Shown here in pieces: positions 10,149-18,929 of a stretch of DNA of 64,000 nucleotides (its first letter is position 1; each line of letters starts with the position of its first letter). The notes under the pieces are model-generated. The model saw nothing but the letters and a program-made list of their open reading frames with translations, was not told the origin of the DNA and did no database searches. Origin of the DNA: Sediminibacterium sp. (lineage in GTDB: Bacteria; Bacteroidota; Bacteroidia; Chitinophagales; Chitinophagaceae). The stretch spans positions 1-64,000 of the forward strand of contig JANREK010000034.1 in assembly GCA_030726065.1 (NCBI GenBank). Reading direction: 5' to 3'. Position numbers and translations under genes: made by a program.

Positions 10149-10712
10149 CTATCTAAGTCTGTTACTAATCTTATCGTCGATAAGTTGAAAAAAGTCATCA
10201 GGTTTATAAGTTCTCCAAGCAGTAATTTCCATCAATTCAATATACCTATTTAATTTTTTTTGTAAAAAATCATATTGTGCAGCAGGGTGCAAGTTGACCA
10301 TAACAGCCCAGCCTTCGTTGTCCGCTAATTCTTCATACCATTCCTCGTAATAATCACGGTCCCCATTATGAAAATTGTATACGTATTCACCTATCAAAAT
10401 AAATTTATTTATGCTATAGGACATTAATGAATCCAACACTTCCCGCTTTAATAGCATTATATCATTTTCAATCGCATCATTCCATTCACCTATGAGTTCA
10501 ATAATGGCAAAGTTGGACTCATAGGCAACAAAAAGAATTTTTAAATATAAATTTTTACTTCCAAATGTATCCCATTGTGGATGGATATAATAATTGTAAA
10601 CTGTTTGTGAAAATTCAAACTCGCTATAAGTTTGACCAAAAAATATAGATTTGGGATCTTCGTCGGCTATATATAAATGTCGCCATTGAAAATAGGGCTC
10701 AATTTCGTGCAT
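10149..10712 (-). CDS. conserved-looking hypothetical protein
   Basis: A 187-residue protein I do not recognise. It is acidic and rich in aromatic residues (many W, Y and F), has no signal peptide and no membrane helix, and looks like a compact cytoplasmic alpha/beta domain. Its ATG is 10 bp after the stop of the BadF-family kinase on the same strand, so the two are probably co-transcribed and perhaps functionally linked. The complete reading frame, normal codon use and tight spacing support a real gene. Confidence 0.7.
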   Translation of the reverse strand: MHEIEPYFQWRHLYIADEDPKSIFFGQTYSEFEFSQTVYNYYIHPQWDTFGSKNLYLKILFVAYESNFAIIELIGEWNDAIENDIMLLKREVLDSLMSYSINKFILIGEYVYNFHNGDRDYYEEWYEELADNEGWAVMVNLHPAAQYDFLQKKLNRYIELMEITAWRTYKPDDFFQLIDDKISNRLR

Positions 10713-10722
10713 GCTACTACAA

Positions 10723-11580
10723 CTATTTGTTGTTTTTGTGATAAGCGATTAACCCTTCCATGGGGGATTTGGTGATTTTACCTAATTCCATTTCATAAAC
10801 CAATGCGAGTTGTTTAATAACATCTCTAAAAGCATAAGCGACACTGCCTATGAAATGAATAGGGTGTAACCAGGATTCATTTAATTTATTTAAATGGGTA
10901 TAGAAGAAATCATTTAATCCATCTTCAATAATATTTTCAATCATATAGTGTCCGCGATGCTCGCTTAAGAACATAGCAAAGGAAGCCAAGTATTTATTGG
11001 GAAAGGGCTCTTGGTAAATTTTATTTAAAATTTCAGAACGATTTAAATGGTACTTTTTTTCAAAACAAAGCATTAATTCTTCGTCAAAAGTTTTATATAA
11101 AAAATATTGTAACACTTTTTTCCCAAGGTAGGCTCCGCTGCCTTCATCTCCTAAAACATAGCCAAGGCCAGGGCTGTTTTTAGCAATAATCTTTCCGTTA
11201 TAATACCCTGTATTTGATCCTGTTCCTAAAATACAAGCAATACCTTTATTTTTTTGACAAGTGGCACGCGCGGCGGCTACTAAATCAGTTTGAATGTCAA
11301 GGGTTGCGTTTTTGAAAACTAATTTCAGTGCTTTTTTTAAACTTATAACATTGTCTAGATTGCTTAATCCTGTACCATAAAAGTAAACGGCATTTATTTT
11401 TTCAACATTGATCTTTTTTGAAAAGGCTTTCACTAAAATTGCAGCAATTTCATCCGTGGACAAAAAGTAGGGGCTAATGCCTATCGTGCTAATGGATTGT
11501 TTTTTATTGTTTTGAACAATCGTCCATTGACATTTTGTTGCACCACTATCTGCGATTATATAATTTTTCATAACTGCCAA
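10723..11580 (-). CDS. BadF/BadG/BcrA/BcrD-family ATPase, N-acetylglucosamine kinase-like
   Basis: A 285-residue ASKHA-fold sugar kinase. Phosphate-1 motif DSGATK is at residues 9-14, the phosphate-2 motif GTGSNTGY near 120, and GLGYVLGDEGSGAYLG follows. This set is typical of the eukaryotic-type GlcNAc kinase branch found widely in Bacteroidota. The likely reaction is ATP-dependent phosphorylation of GlcNAc or a related amino sugar, which fits the GH20 hexosaminidase elsewhere in the window, though the two are 29 kb apart. ATG codons at residues 1 and 4 are both possible starts. Substrate is inferred, not shown. Confidence 0.8.
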   Translation of the reverse strand: MAVMKNYIIADSGATKCQWTIVQNNKKQSISTIGISPYFLSTDEIAAILVKAFSKKINVEKINAVYFYGTGLSNLDNVISLKKALKLVFKNATLDIQTDLVAAARATCQKNKGIACILGTGSNTGYYNGKIIAKNSPGLGYVLGDEGSGAYLGKKVLQYFLYKTFDEELMLCFEKKYHLNRSEILNKIYQEPFPNKYLASFAMFLSEHRGHYMIENIIEDGLNDFFYTHLNKLNESWLHPIHFIGSVAYAFRDVIKQLALVYEMELGKITKSPMEGLIAYHKNNK

Positions 11581-11649
11581 TTAGCAGTGAAATTAACACA
11601 ATTAGTGGATACGCAAGAGTATTAAGTCCATTTTAAACATTAAATAATG

Positions 11650-11657
11650 TAATTTTG
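11650..11657 (+). promoter_or_regulatory. Bacteroidota -7 box for the CtpA-type protease
   Basis: TAATTTTG matches TAnnTTTG and ends 11 bases before the first ATG (17 before the second). Transcription starting a few bases downstream would give a very short leader. Confidence 0.45.
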
Positions 11658-11668
11658 TAGTCAATAAA

Positions 11669-13243
11669 ATGCACATGCAACAGAATAATACAAATTGGTT
11701 TACCCCCATTTCATATGCCCTAATGATTATTGTCGGTATTGTGATTGGGGTTTTTGTGAAGGGAGATTTATCTACTAGGGGTTTATTCACTGCAAAGCAG
11801 GATCCGATTTTGGAAATGATCCAAATTGTGCAATCGAAATATGTGGATTCCCTGAAAAATGATAGTACAAGTATTAAATTGGCTGATTATTATTTAAGCC
11901 AATTGGATCCGCATTCTGTATATATTCCTCCTGCTGATTTGGTCGATGTGAATGAACAATTGGCGGCCAACTTAAAAGGAATTGGTATCGAATTTCAACA
12001 GTTCAGAGACAGTTTTTTTGTCACCTATGTTTTAAAGGATGGTCCAGCCTTCAAAGGAGGCGTTCAGTTAGGGGATATACTATTGAAAGCAAATGATTCT
12101 ATAAAATTATCCGGCGGCAATTTACAAGTGGATGAGGTAAGGCAAAAAGTAAAAGGGCCAGAAGATAGCCCATTGAAATTATTAGTGTCGAGAAAAAATA
12201 AGCAAGTGCAATTGCAATTAACAAGGGCTAATATTCCTATTTCGCCGATTGATGCATTCTATATGGTTAATGATACTGTTGGGTATATTAAATTAAACAA
12301 GTTTACAGATCGTACATATGAAGCTTTTATGCAAGCCTTAGATCCTTTGGTCCAAAAAGGGATGAAGTCATTGGTTTTGGATTTGCGTAATAATGGCGGG
12401 GGCTTACTTTCTGAAGCAGTGGGCATTGCTGATGAATTATTGCCTGGAAATAAATTAATCGTTTACACCGAAGGGGCACATTCACCTAGGGTAGATTATT
12501 ATTGTAAGAGAGATGGCCTTTTTGAACAAGGGGAAATTACGATCTTAATGAATGAATCCTCCGCTTCTGCAAGTGAAGTATTAGCTGGGGCATTACAAGA
12601 TTGGGATAGAGCGACGATTGTTGGAACAAGGTCATTTGGCAAGGGATTGGTACAACAGCAATTTAATTTGTCAAATGGAGGTGCATTGCGCTTAACAACA
12701 GCAAAATATTATACCCCATTAGGTAGAAATATTCAACGCCCTTATGTTTTAGGAAAGGAAGCATATGAAGATGCTTATGTTAAAAGAATACATGAAGATG
12801 CGATTGGTATACCAGATTCTAATTTCAAAGGGAATTCATTCAAAACCCCCAAGGGCAATTTAGTTTATGGTGGTGGTGGTATTTATCCTGACAAGTGGGT
12901 TGTAAGTAATGATATACTAATGGATACAACCAATCATTTGTTGTTGCAAAATAATTTATTCAACGAATTTGTACTTGTTTTTTATCTTTCCAAACTACCT
13001 CAAATGACCCAGTTAAAAAATGTTCCCGATTTACTGACGCAGTTTAATACGGAAACAACCTGGGAGGCATTCATCAATTTTACTAAACAACATTCGCCGA
13101 GTAGTGTAGGGAAACTGAATAGTTCAAAAAACAGGTTGCAGCCTGAAATGGCCAGTTTATTGGCAAGAATGCGTTGGTATAAGCAAGGATATTATGAAGC
13201 TAGCAACTTGATGGATCCACAATTTCAGAAGATGATTCATTAA
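11669..13243 (+). CDS. C-terminal processing peptidase (S41 family, CtpA-type)
   Basis: A 524-residue membrane-anchored periplasmic serine protease. One transmembrane segment spans about residues 13-30. An N-terminal helical domain is followed by a PDZ domain (about 98-178) and the S41 catalytic core. The core shows VLDLRNNGGG at 236-245, the nucleophile motif NESSASASE at 295-303 and the catalytic Lys in RSFGKG at 321-326. After the core is a C-terminal extension of about 180 residues common in Bacteroidota members. The family degrades or trims periplasmic proteins. ATG is possible at residue 1 or 3. A TAnnTTTG box lies immediately upstream. It is divergent from the BadF-family kinase. Confidence 0.93.
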   Translation: MHMQQNNTNWFTPISYALMIIVGIVIGVFVKGDLSTRGLFTAKQDPILEMIQIVQSKYVDSLKNDSTSIKLADYYLSQLDPHSVYIPPADLVDVNEQLAANLKGIGIEFQQFRDSFFVTYVLKDGPAFKGGVQLGDILLKANDSIKLSGGNLQVDEVRQKVKGPEDSPLKLLVSRKNKQVQLQLTRANIPISPIDAFYMVNDTVGYIKLNKFTDRTYEAFMQALDPLVQKGMKSLVLDLRNNGGGLLSEAVGIADELLPGNKLIVYTEGAHSPRVDYYCKRDGLFEQGEITILMNESSASASEVLAGALQDWDRATIVGTRSFGKGLVQQQFNLSNGGALRLTTAKYYTPLGRNIQRPYVLGKEAYEDAYVKRIHEDAIGIPDSNFKGNSFKTPKGNLVYGGGGIYPDKWVVSNDILMDTTNHLLLQNNLFNEFVLVFYLSKLPQMTQLKNVPDLLTQFNTETTWEAFINFTKQHSPSSVGKLNSSKNRLQPEMASLLARMRWYKQGYYEASNLMDPQFQKMIH

Positions 13244-13333
13244 GCCATTCTAGAAGTATGATATTTATCAGTAAATCATTTGGTTTATTCACCAATTAAT
13301 TCATATCCAAATGCAACTTGAAAATCAATGAAT

Positions 13334-13697
13334 TTAGTCCTTCCAACGCCAATCACCCGCAATTTGTAATGCCTCTTTTAAGTTCCTATCAATTAGGAAT
13401 TGTTTTGTTTCTTGATCAGTCAAATGTTTTGACTTTATTTCAGTAGCATCTGCTACACCATATAAAAGCATGGCGCCATAACGAACTATATTTTTCATTC
13501 CTTTCTCATCTACTAAATTAAATCCGTCACAATCAGCATGGTAGCATGGTCCTGCGCCATTGGGTAATCCGCCGCCTAAACCCTCCACCAGTTGGAATAC
13601 CCTGCAACATGAATGGTTGGTGATCGCTATGCAATCCTGCGCCAATTGGTAAGGAATTTTTGAAATTGGTATCTATTTTATGGACAGCGATACTCTT
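13334..13697 (-). pseudogene. 5'-truncated, frameshifted remnant of an M28-type metallopeptidase
   Basis: Only the C-terminal end of a zinc aminopeptidase-like protein remains. One frame reads FKNSLPIGAGLHSDHQPFML then QGIPTGG. The reading then moves by one base to give GLGGGLPNGAGPCYHADCDG and FNLVDEKGM, ending in the expected DWRWKD tail. The shift maps to the CCC run at 13581-13583 (GGG on the minus strand), where removing one base restores a continuous family-like sequence. The N-terminal two thirds are absent: the homologous reading begins right after the stop codon of the SPFH gene at 13698, in that gene's own frame. The 103-codon open frame here is therefore not a gene in its own right. 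Confidence 0.75.
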
Positions 13698-14606
13698 TTA
13701 ATTATTCTTAGTATCTAAAATAACAGGGGTTTTCCCTCCACCCATAATTATTACTTTTGCATTGGGTGAAGTAATAAGCCCTTTCATAATTTGTATTTGC
13801 TCGTATTGCAATTGTTTATCGCCTAAGCCTAAGCTAATAATTTTTTGATAATCGGCAATACCTCGCGCCTCTACTCTTTTACGCTCTGCCTCTTGCTTTT
13901 CTTTTTGCAAGACGAACTGCATTTTTTGTGCCTCTTGCTCGGCCTTAATTTTATCTTCAATAGAAGCTTTCACTGTAGCAGGCAAAATAATATTACGCAC
14001 TAATAATTGCTCAAGTACCAAACCACGAATTTTTAAGTTCTCTTCAATTGTTTTAAAAATTCTACTTTGAAACTCATCTCTTTTTAAAGAATATAAATCA
14101 ACGGCTGTATAATAAACAGCGTTATCTCTAATTTTAGTTCTGGTAACAGGGCGTACAATTACATTTTTAAAATCATACCCAATTTCTCTTACAATTTTTG
14201 GTGCTTCAGAAGATTGAACTCTATATAATACCGTTAAATCAATAACTACTTCTAAACCATCTGCAGTTAATACACGAATAGCATCATCTCCTCCCATTTC
14301 ACCTTCAGTATTTATTCCACTCATGGTATAATTTTTTGTTCTGACATCAATGGTATTAATAGCCATTAAAGGGTTCACAAAATTTAAACCACTTGTAATA
14401 ACTTCATCTTGTACTTTTCCAAACAAGGACTTTACTCCAATTTCTCCAGCATCAATTTGTTTGATACAAGAAGTTAATACACCAATGGTAATAACCACTA
14501 ATCCAATTATACGAATAGTACCCTTATTAAAAGAAGCAGGTAAATTAAAATTTTCAACAGCTCCCGCTGCAAAAAACAAGGCAACACCCATTAAAATAAA
14601 TAACAT
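13698..14606 (-). CDS. SPFH/band 7 (prohibitin-like) membrane protein
   Basis: 302 residues. Two hydrophobic segments lie at about 2-16 and 29-47, followed by a band 7 domain (about 50-230) containing NPLMAINTIDVRT, RPVTRTKIRDNAVYY and a long charged coiled coil (EDKIKAEQEAQKMQF, continuing with KEKQEAERKR). The tail GGGKTPVILDTKNN is normal for the prohibitin-like group. Members form large membrane scaffolds and often control membrane proteases. The gene sits as an isolated unit between two truncated gene remnants, one on each side. A TAACTTTA sequence at 14622-14629 (minus) is a one-mismatch candidate -7 box. Confidence 0.9.
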   Translation of the reverse strand: MLFILMGVALFFAAGAVENFNLPASFNKGTIRIIGLVVITIGVLTSCIKQIDAGEIGVKSLFGKVQDEVITSGLNFVNPLMAINTIDVRTKNYTMSGINTEGEMGGDDAIRVLTADGLEVVIDLTVLYRVQSSEAPKIVREIGYDFKNVIVRPVTRTKIRDNAVYYTAVDLYSLKRDEFQSRIFKTIEENLKIRGLVLEQLLVRNIILPATVKASIEDKIKAEQEAQKMQFVLQKEKQEAERKRVEARGIADYQKIISLGLGDKQLQYEQIQIMKGLITSPNAKVIIMGGGKTPVILDTKNN

Positions 14607-14640
14607 AATATATAATTTATCTAAAGTTACAATATTTTAG

Positions 14641-15147
14641 TCTACTGCTACTAATTATTTTACAAGAAAACCAATCCCAAGCGCACCAACATTATCAAGA
14701 GACACTGCTAATTTCTTATTATCAGGGGCGCCAGGTATTACATGGAACAAAGATGGTACAGCTTTAGCTGATACTGCTCAAAAAATCAAACCAACTACGC
14801 CAGGCTCTTACACTGCTAAAATAACACAAAATGTTTGTACAAGTGCTTTGAGTACCCCATATTATTATTTAGTAACTGATATAATTAATTTAAGTGCAAA
14901 TGAGTTTATAAAGCTTGCCCCTAATCCATTCATTAATCAATTGAACTTAGATTTCGTAATTAAGGGATATCAGAGGTTAAACTTAGAAGTTTTTGATTTA
15001 GCAACGGGTATGAAAAAGGCAAGTATGCAAAATCTTACTCCTGGTATGCCAATATATTTGGGTCAATTATCTACAGGGACATATTATGTTAGAGTGAGTT
15101 CAAAGGATGGTAAGATTAACTATCAGTTTAAGATGATCAAGTTGTAA
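14641..15147 (+). pseudogene. 5'-truncated remnant of a type IX-secreted surface protein (sorting domain)
   Basis: An open frame of 168 codons with no ATG, starting right after a TAG at 14638. The first ~75 residues resemble an Ig/PKD-like adhesin segment (SGAPGITWNKDGTALADTAQ, then PGSYTAKITQNVCTSA). The last ~80 residues are a type A type IX secretion sorting domain: LAPNPFINQLNLDF, LEVFDLATG, LSTGTYYVRV and a final MIKL. In living genes this domain ends large secreted proteins, so the N-terminal bulk is missing. A TTG at 14848 could start a 99-residue product, but it would lack any signal peptide and could not use the type IX pathway. Confidence 0.75.
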
Positions 15148-15463
15148 CGAGCCACTTCAACCTAGCCACAAAAAACAGTACAAAAGGGCAAAAAAACGTG
15201 CCACAAGGGCATAAAAAAACTCCGATTTCTGTACGATTGGGCCTACTCCTTAAAAAAGTCAAACCTGTTGTAATTACACTCAGCAAGTCAGTACACTTAC
15301 CAGATATGGAGGCATATACAACTTTTTCACCATTCAAATATGGAATAGGGATTAGACCATTTTGTCAAATAAAAACTGTTAGATCAATTAAATTATGGGA
15401 TCAATATTCCTCAAGAAAACTTAAACTAACGCCTTATTGTTAGATCAAGTCGGAGCTATTACA
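15148..15463. other. 316-bp stretch without a recognisable gene
   Basis: Between the sorting-domain remnant and the GH78 stop there is no convincing reading frame. The first ~90 bases carry an imperfectly repeated simple phrase (CCACAA, AGGGCA and A-runs, as in GTGCCACAAGGGCATAAAAA). It resembles degenerate interspersed intergenic repeats seen in some bacterial genomes, but I cannot assign it. An 11-base word (TGTTAGATCAA) occurs at 15377 and 15438. Confidence 0.4.
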
Positions 15464-18385
15464 CTAAAGCGTACTAGAAATTTCATAGTTTCCGGACCCA
15501 AGTTTAATCTTTAGCTTATTTCTCGAATATTTTTTTTCACCTACTGACCCTACAACTTCCTCATTATTTAAACTCTTTCCGTTTAAAAACACATTATTTC
15601 CAGGTATAAAGATTGTAGCTGACGTATTTGGAGGAATAGAATAATTCCATTTGAATTTTCCTGAATCAACCCTCCATTCACTGACTATGGTTCCATATAG
15701 GGATTTAAATGATGCTTTTGCAAACTTAAGATCTTGAACAGGTTCGGGTTTTAGAATAATATGTTTAAACCCTGGTTGTTCAGGATCATAGTTAATACCT
15801 GCCAATGTTTGATAACACCAAGCTTCAAAATTGCCTGAAAGAATTTTTTGACTCTCACCGTTCATGCCTGGCCCTTCGGAATCAGTATTCCATAATTCCC
15901 AACTTGTTGTTGCTCCTTTAGATATCATGTAACCCCAACTTGGCTGATCGGTTCTTGTTGCAATTTTATAGGCAACTTCTGGATATCCGATGTTTGTTAA
16001 AACCTGCATTTGCCATTGCATGCCAAGAAGGCCTACGGATGTATGCCCATTTCTTGTTTCTATTATATCTTTTATTAAATTGGTGACGACTTTTTCATAA
16101 TATTCATTGGGAACCAGTTTAAAAGCCAATGCAAGAACATATGCACATTGGGAATTACTTAAATAGACACCATTTTTTTTATCAAGGAATCGATTATTAA
16201 AACCCAAGAAAACATTATTTGCCAACTCTTTAAAATATTTTTCGTCATCTTTGTTACCAATTATTCTAGAAGCTCTTTCTACTATTCTACAATTATTATA
16301 AAAGTATGCTGTAGCCATTAATGGGCGAGACGTTTGTTCTCCTTTTCCTCCAATATTGATTGCATTGACCCAATCTCCATAATTACATTTATCTGTTGTG
16401 TAATCAGGTTTTAAATAAGCATTTTGAGTGAATAAGACGAATTCTCTCATCATTTCATAATTATCTCTTATTATGCGCTCATCTCCATAAAAACTGTAAA
16501 ACCAATCAGGTATAATTGTTGCTATACTGGGCCATATGATATCTTTACTATTGAATGTCCAATATGGTGGTAATATCTCTTGTAAGCTTCCATCATTACC
16601 CTGATGCACCCGGTAATTATGCAAATAGTGATCATAAAATTTTGCGACATTAAATATCCAACCTTCACTTTCTGAGGTCTTAGCAGGATGACCAGACCAA
16701 GGCATACGTTCATCTCTATCCGGCTCCATGGGCAAACTTCTGTTTTGCATCCTGGTGCCCCATTTAGCATTATTATATATTTGATTAACTAATTCATTTG
16801 AGCAATTAAATTTACCTACTTCTTCAAAATCAGTATGAATAACAAGTCCTTCAAAATTATTTAATGTTGGAATTCCTGGAAACCCTTCTACTTGCACCCA
16901 TCTTATGGCATTACCTCGAAAACGTGGATGCCATGTCTCAATACCCTCACCTTTTAAAGTATATATATCCATATTAAGAGCGCTTCGGTCATTTTGGTAC
17001 TTCAAAGTGCTATCAGGTAAAATGTTAAAGCTTGTATGCAGTTTTACTTTGGTTCCAGCAGGACCTGAAACTTTTAAACGAACTGAACCATAAAATGCTT
17101 GGCCAAAATCAACCATCCAAATATCTGGCTTGGGATTAATAATTTTTTTGGGTTCAATAACTTCAGTTATTCGGATTGGTTCAATCATTTGAGATTCCAA
17201 TTTACCACCAGGACTTTCCAAAATCTCCGCTTGCTTCCAATCTTTATCATTGAACCCTGCAACTGACCATTCAGAGAACTCAAGCCTGGCATCATACTCC
17301 TCTCCATCATATTCATTATTTGAGAGTATTGGGCCATCGGATGTAACTTTCCACTCTTCATTTGATTCTATGATTTCGCTAGTACCATCATCATATTCAA
17401 TATGAAGCTGAAATAGTAGTCTTGGATAACCAAAATTATGCATTGGTACAGGTATACTAACCCGGGGAGCAAAAAAACGACCATTGCCCAAGATAATACC
17501 AATTGCATTATCCCCATTTTTGAGCTGTGAAGTAACATCAAAAGTAACGTACAATATTCTTTTATCATATCCTGTTAAAGCAGGATTCATTAGGTTATCA
17601 CTACTCAATTTACCATTAATATATAGGTCAAAAAAACCTAAACCACCTACATATGCTGTAGCACGAATAGCTTTCTTTTGCAAATTGAATTCACGTCGTA
17701 ACATTGGGGCTGGAAGTCGACGGTTTTCATCATTAGGATCGGTAGTTTTTGTACTATCCTCTAATCCAATCCATTTTGCTTGCCAATCTTGTTGGCTCAA
17801 TAAACCCATGGACCACATGGAGGGTTCACTCCATTCAGAAGCATTTTCATTTCCAGTATTGGATACTGTCCATACTCGTACTTTCCAAAAACATCTCATT
17901 TCTGATTTAAGAGGTTTGACATTGTTGAGGTCTCCAGCCAAATCTTCGTAAGCAATATGGGTTTGCTTGTCGGAAAAAACTTTCTTACTATCTGCTAAGT
18001 CACCAATATTATCTTCAAGTAATTTTTTCGATGACGCCACGAGAATTTGATATGCAGTTTGTCTAATTCCTTTTAATTCCTTTTCTCCAGATAATTTAAT
18101 ATTCCAACCAAGCCGTGGGTTAATAATATCAATTCCAATGGGATTGAAAAGATATTCACAGCGCAAATTCGTAACTAATAATGTTTCATTCTTGACCTGA
18201 GAGGCATTTGCGTTTTCTTTGGTATATAATAAACTCGGTTTTCCTGTTACTGCATTTACCGAATATACTTCAATACCTGGATTTCCTTTTTTTGTGTAGG
18301 ATCCCACTAGCAATTGGTATTGATTGGTGTCGGTAGGCGAAAAGTTAAGTAAGTTAGTTACTAATAGTGTGGCAATAAAATTCAT
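15464..18385 (-). CDS. GH78 alpha-L-rhamnosidase, with a foreign-looking N-terminus
   Basis: A 973-residue enzyme expected to release terminal alpha-L-rhamnose. From about residue 66 onward it follows the family order: an N-terminal beta-sandwich (LVTNLRCEYLFNPIGID, then NPRLGW), carbohydrate-binding-like domains (about 190-420), and an (alpha/alpha)6 barrel with the MEPDRDERMPW motif (E559 is the probable general acid). GATTSWELWN holds E830, the probable base region, and a C-terminal sandwich follows. Residues 1-62 do not belong to GH78. They begin with a hydrophobic, signal-like segment (about 3-15) and then read like the start of a lactonase-family beta-propeller (YQLLVGSYTKKGNPGIEVYS). 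The frame is continuous across the join. It could be a real chimera using a borrowed secretion signal, a start-site overcall, or an assembly join. Confidence 0.85.
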   Translation of the reverse strand: MNFIATLLVTNLLNFSPTDTNQYQLLVGSYTKKGNPGIEVYSVNAVTGKPSLLYTKENANASQVKNETLLVTNLRCEYLFNPIGIDIINPRLGWNIKLSGEKELKGIRQTAYQILVASSKKLLEDNIGDLADSKKVFSDKQTHIAYEDLAGDLNNVKPLKSEMRCFWKVRVWTVSNTGNENASEWSEPSMWSMGLLSQQDWQAKWIGLEDSTKTTDPNDENRRLPAPMLRREFNLQKKAIRATAYVGGLGFFDLYINGKLSSDNLMNPALTGYDKRILYVTFDVTSQLKNGDNAIGIILGNGRFFAPRVSIPVPMHNFGYPRLLFQLHIEYDDGTSEIIESNEEWKVTSDGPILSNNEYDGEEYDARLEFSEWSVAGFNDKDWKQAEILESPGGKLESQMIEPIRITEVIEPKKIINPKPDIWMVDFGQAFYGSVRLKVSGPAGTKVKLHTSFNILPDSTLKYQNDRSALNMDIYTLKGEGIETWHPRFRGNAIRWVQVEGFPGIPTLNNFEGLVIHTDFEEVGKFNCSNELVNQIYNNAKWGTRMQNRSLPMEPDRDERMPWSGHPAKTSESEGWIFNVAKFYDHYLHNYRVHQGNDGSLQEILPPYWTFNSKDIIWPSIATIIPDWFYSFYGDERIIRDNYEMMREFVLFTQNAYLKPDYTTDKCNYGDWVNAINIGGKGEQTSRPLMATAYFYNNCRIVERASRIIGNKDDEKYFKELANNVFLGFNNRFLDKKNGVYLSNSQCAYVLALAFKLVPNEYYEKVVTNLIKDIIETRNGHTSVGLLGMQWQMQVLTNIGYPEVAYKIATRTDQPSWGYMISKGATTSWELWNTDSEGPGMNGESQKILSGNFEAWCYQTLAGINYDPEQPGFKHIILKPEPVQDLKFAKASFKSLYGTIVSEWRVDSGKFKWNYSIPPNTSATIFIPGNNVFLNGKSLNNEEVVGSVGEKKYSRNKLKIKLGSGNYEISSTL
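18191..18385 (-). other. lactonase-like N-terminal segment fused to GH78
   Basis: About 62 codons read YQLLVGSYTKKGNPGIEVYS followed by VNAVTGKPSLLYTKENANAS. This matches the first blade of the 6-phosphogluconolactonase/YbhE-like family (the usual pattern is LLVGTYT, G-I-Y-VY, then TG-L). The rest of a lactonase is nowhere in the window. The join to GH78 sequence lies near 18190-18200. Confidence 0.6.
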
Positions 18386-18929
18386 GGCAATCGATTATAT
18401 TTTGAACCATAAATTAATGAATAAAACGCATATTTTGTTGTGTATAACTCATATTTTATACACTTTTTTTAAATAGGCTTTGATTAAGGGCATCTTCTAT
18501 AGAATTTCGCATGGTAAATTTTGGGATGAGCGGTATTCTAAAAAATATTTTATTCAAGCAATTGATTTCATTTTCAAAATGTGTAGCTTTCCTATATCAA
18601 AACAGCGTAATAGGGTGTGGGCAAAAGTGGAACTCCCAAATAGTTCAATTCCCCCAAACCCCTATGTTATTGCTATATATAAGTATTGACATCCTAAGTT
18701 GCTTTTCTGGAAAAATAGGGCGTAAAAGGGGGTGGGTGTATACGGCTATTCTCCTGTCTATAATTCCACCATCGCGAATTCTACGGGAATTTCCCAAGAA
18801 AAAGGGTGGGAGGCAACAGTTTGATAATGTTATTTATCATACTTTTTCTTAATATTTTAAGATAACTTCACAGAACCCCTATCCAGTCATTATTTTGACT
18901 GCCTTATTAATACTTTAAAACTAAATATT
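18386..18929. other. 544-bp stretch without a recognisable gene
   Basis: Short frames exist on both strands but none has family-like sequence or a plausible start, and composition changes along the stretch (G/C-rich patches at about 18600-18660 and 18715-18815). A 6-bp inverted repeat (CAGTCA/TGACTG, 18884-18901) sits 28 bases before the zinc-ribbon ATG. No TAnnTTTG box is obvious for either flanking gene. Confidence 0.5.

Noticed and set aside
13334-13645. A 103-residue gene read straight from its ATG
   Set aside because: Its first ~20 residues are out of frame relative to an M28-like reading on the same strand; it fits better as a frameshifted remnant.
14848-15147. A 99-residue gene starting at TTG
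   Set aside because: The same frame is open back to 14641 with adhesin-like sequence, and a sorting domain without signal peptide or body cannot work as a secreted protein.
15377-15448. Repeated 11-base word TGTTAGATCAA as a target-site duplication
   Set aside because: Too short in AT-rich sequence, copies only 61 bp apart, and no insertion sequence between them.
17484-17951. 155-codon open frame antisense to the GH78 gene
   Set aside because: No family-like sequence; it mirrors the codon pattern of the coding strand, as do other long antisense frames over valS, gltB and the UbiD-family gene.
18320-18385. An internal duplication in the GH78 N-terminus, because TLLVTNL occurs at residues 6-12 and 68-74
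   Set aside because: The nucleotide sequences differ at many positions and the flanking residues are unrelated, so chance similarity is more likely.
18480-18852. Two overlapping plus-strand open frames in the 544-bp gap
   Set aside because: No recognisable motifs, no plausible promoter, and odd composition; not enough to call a gene.
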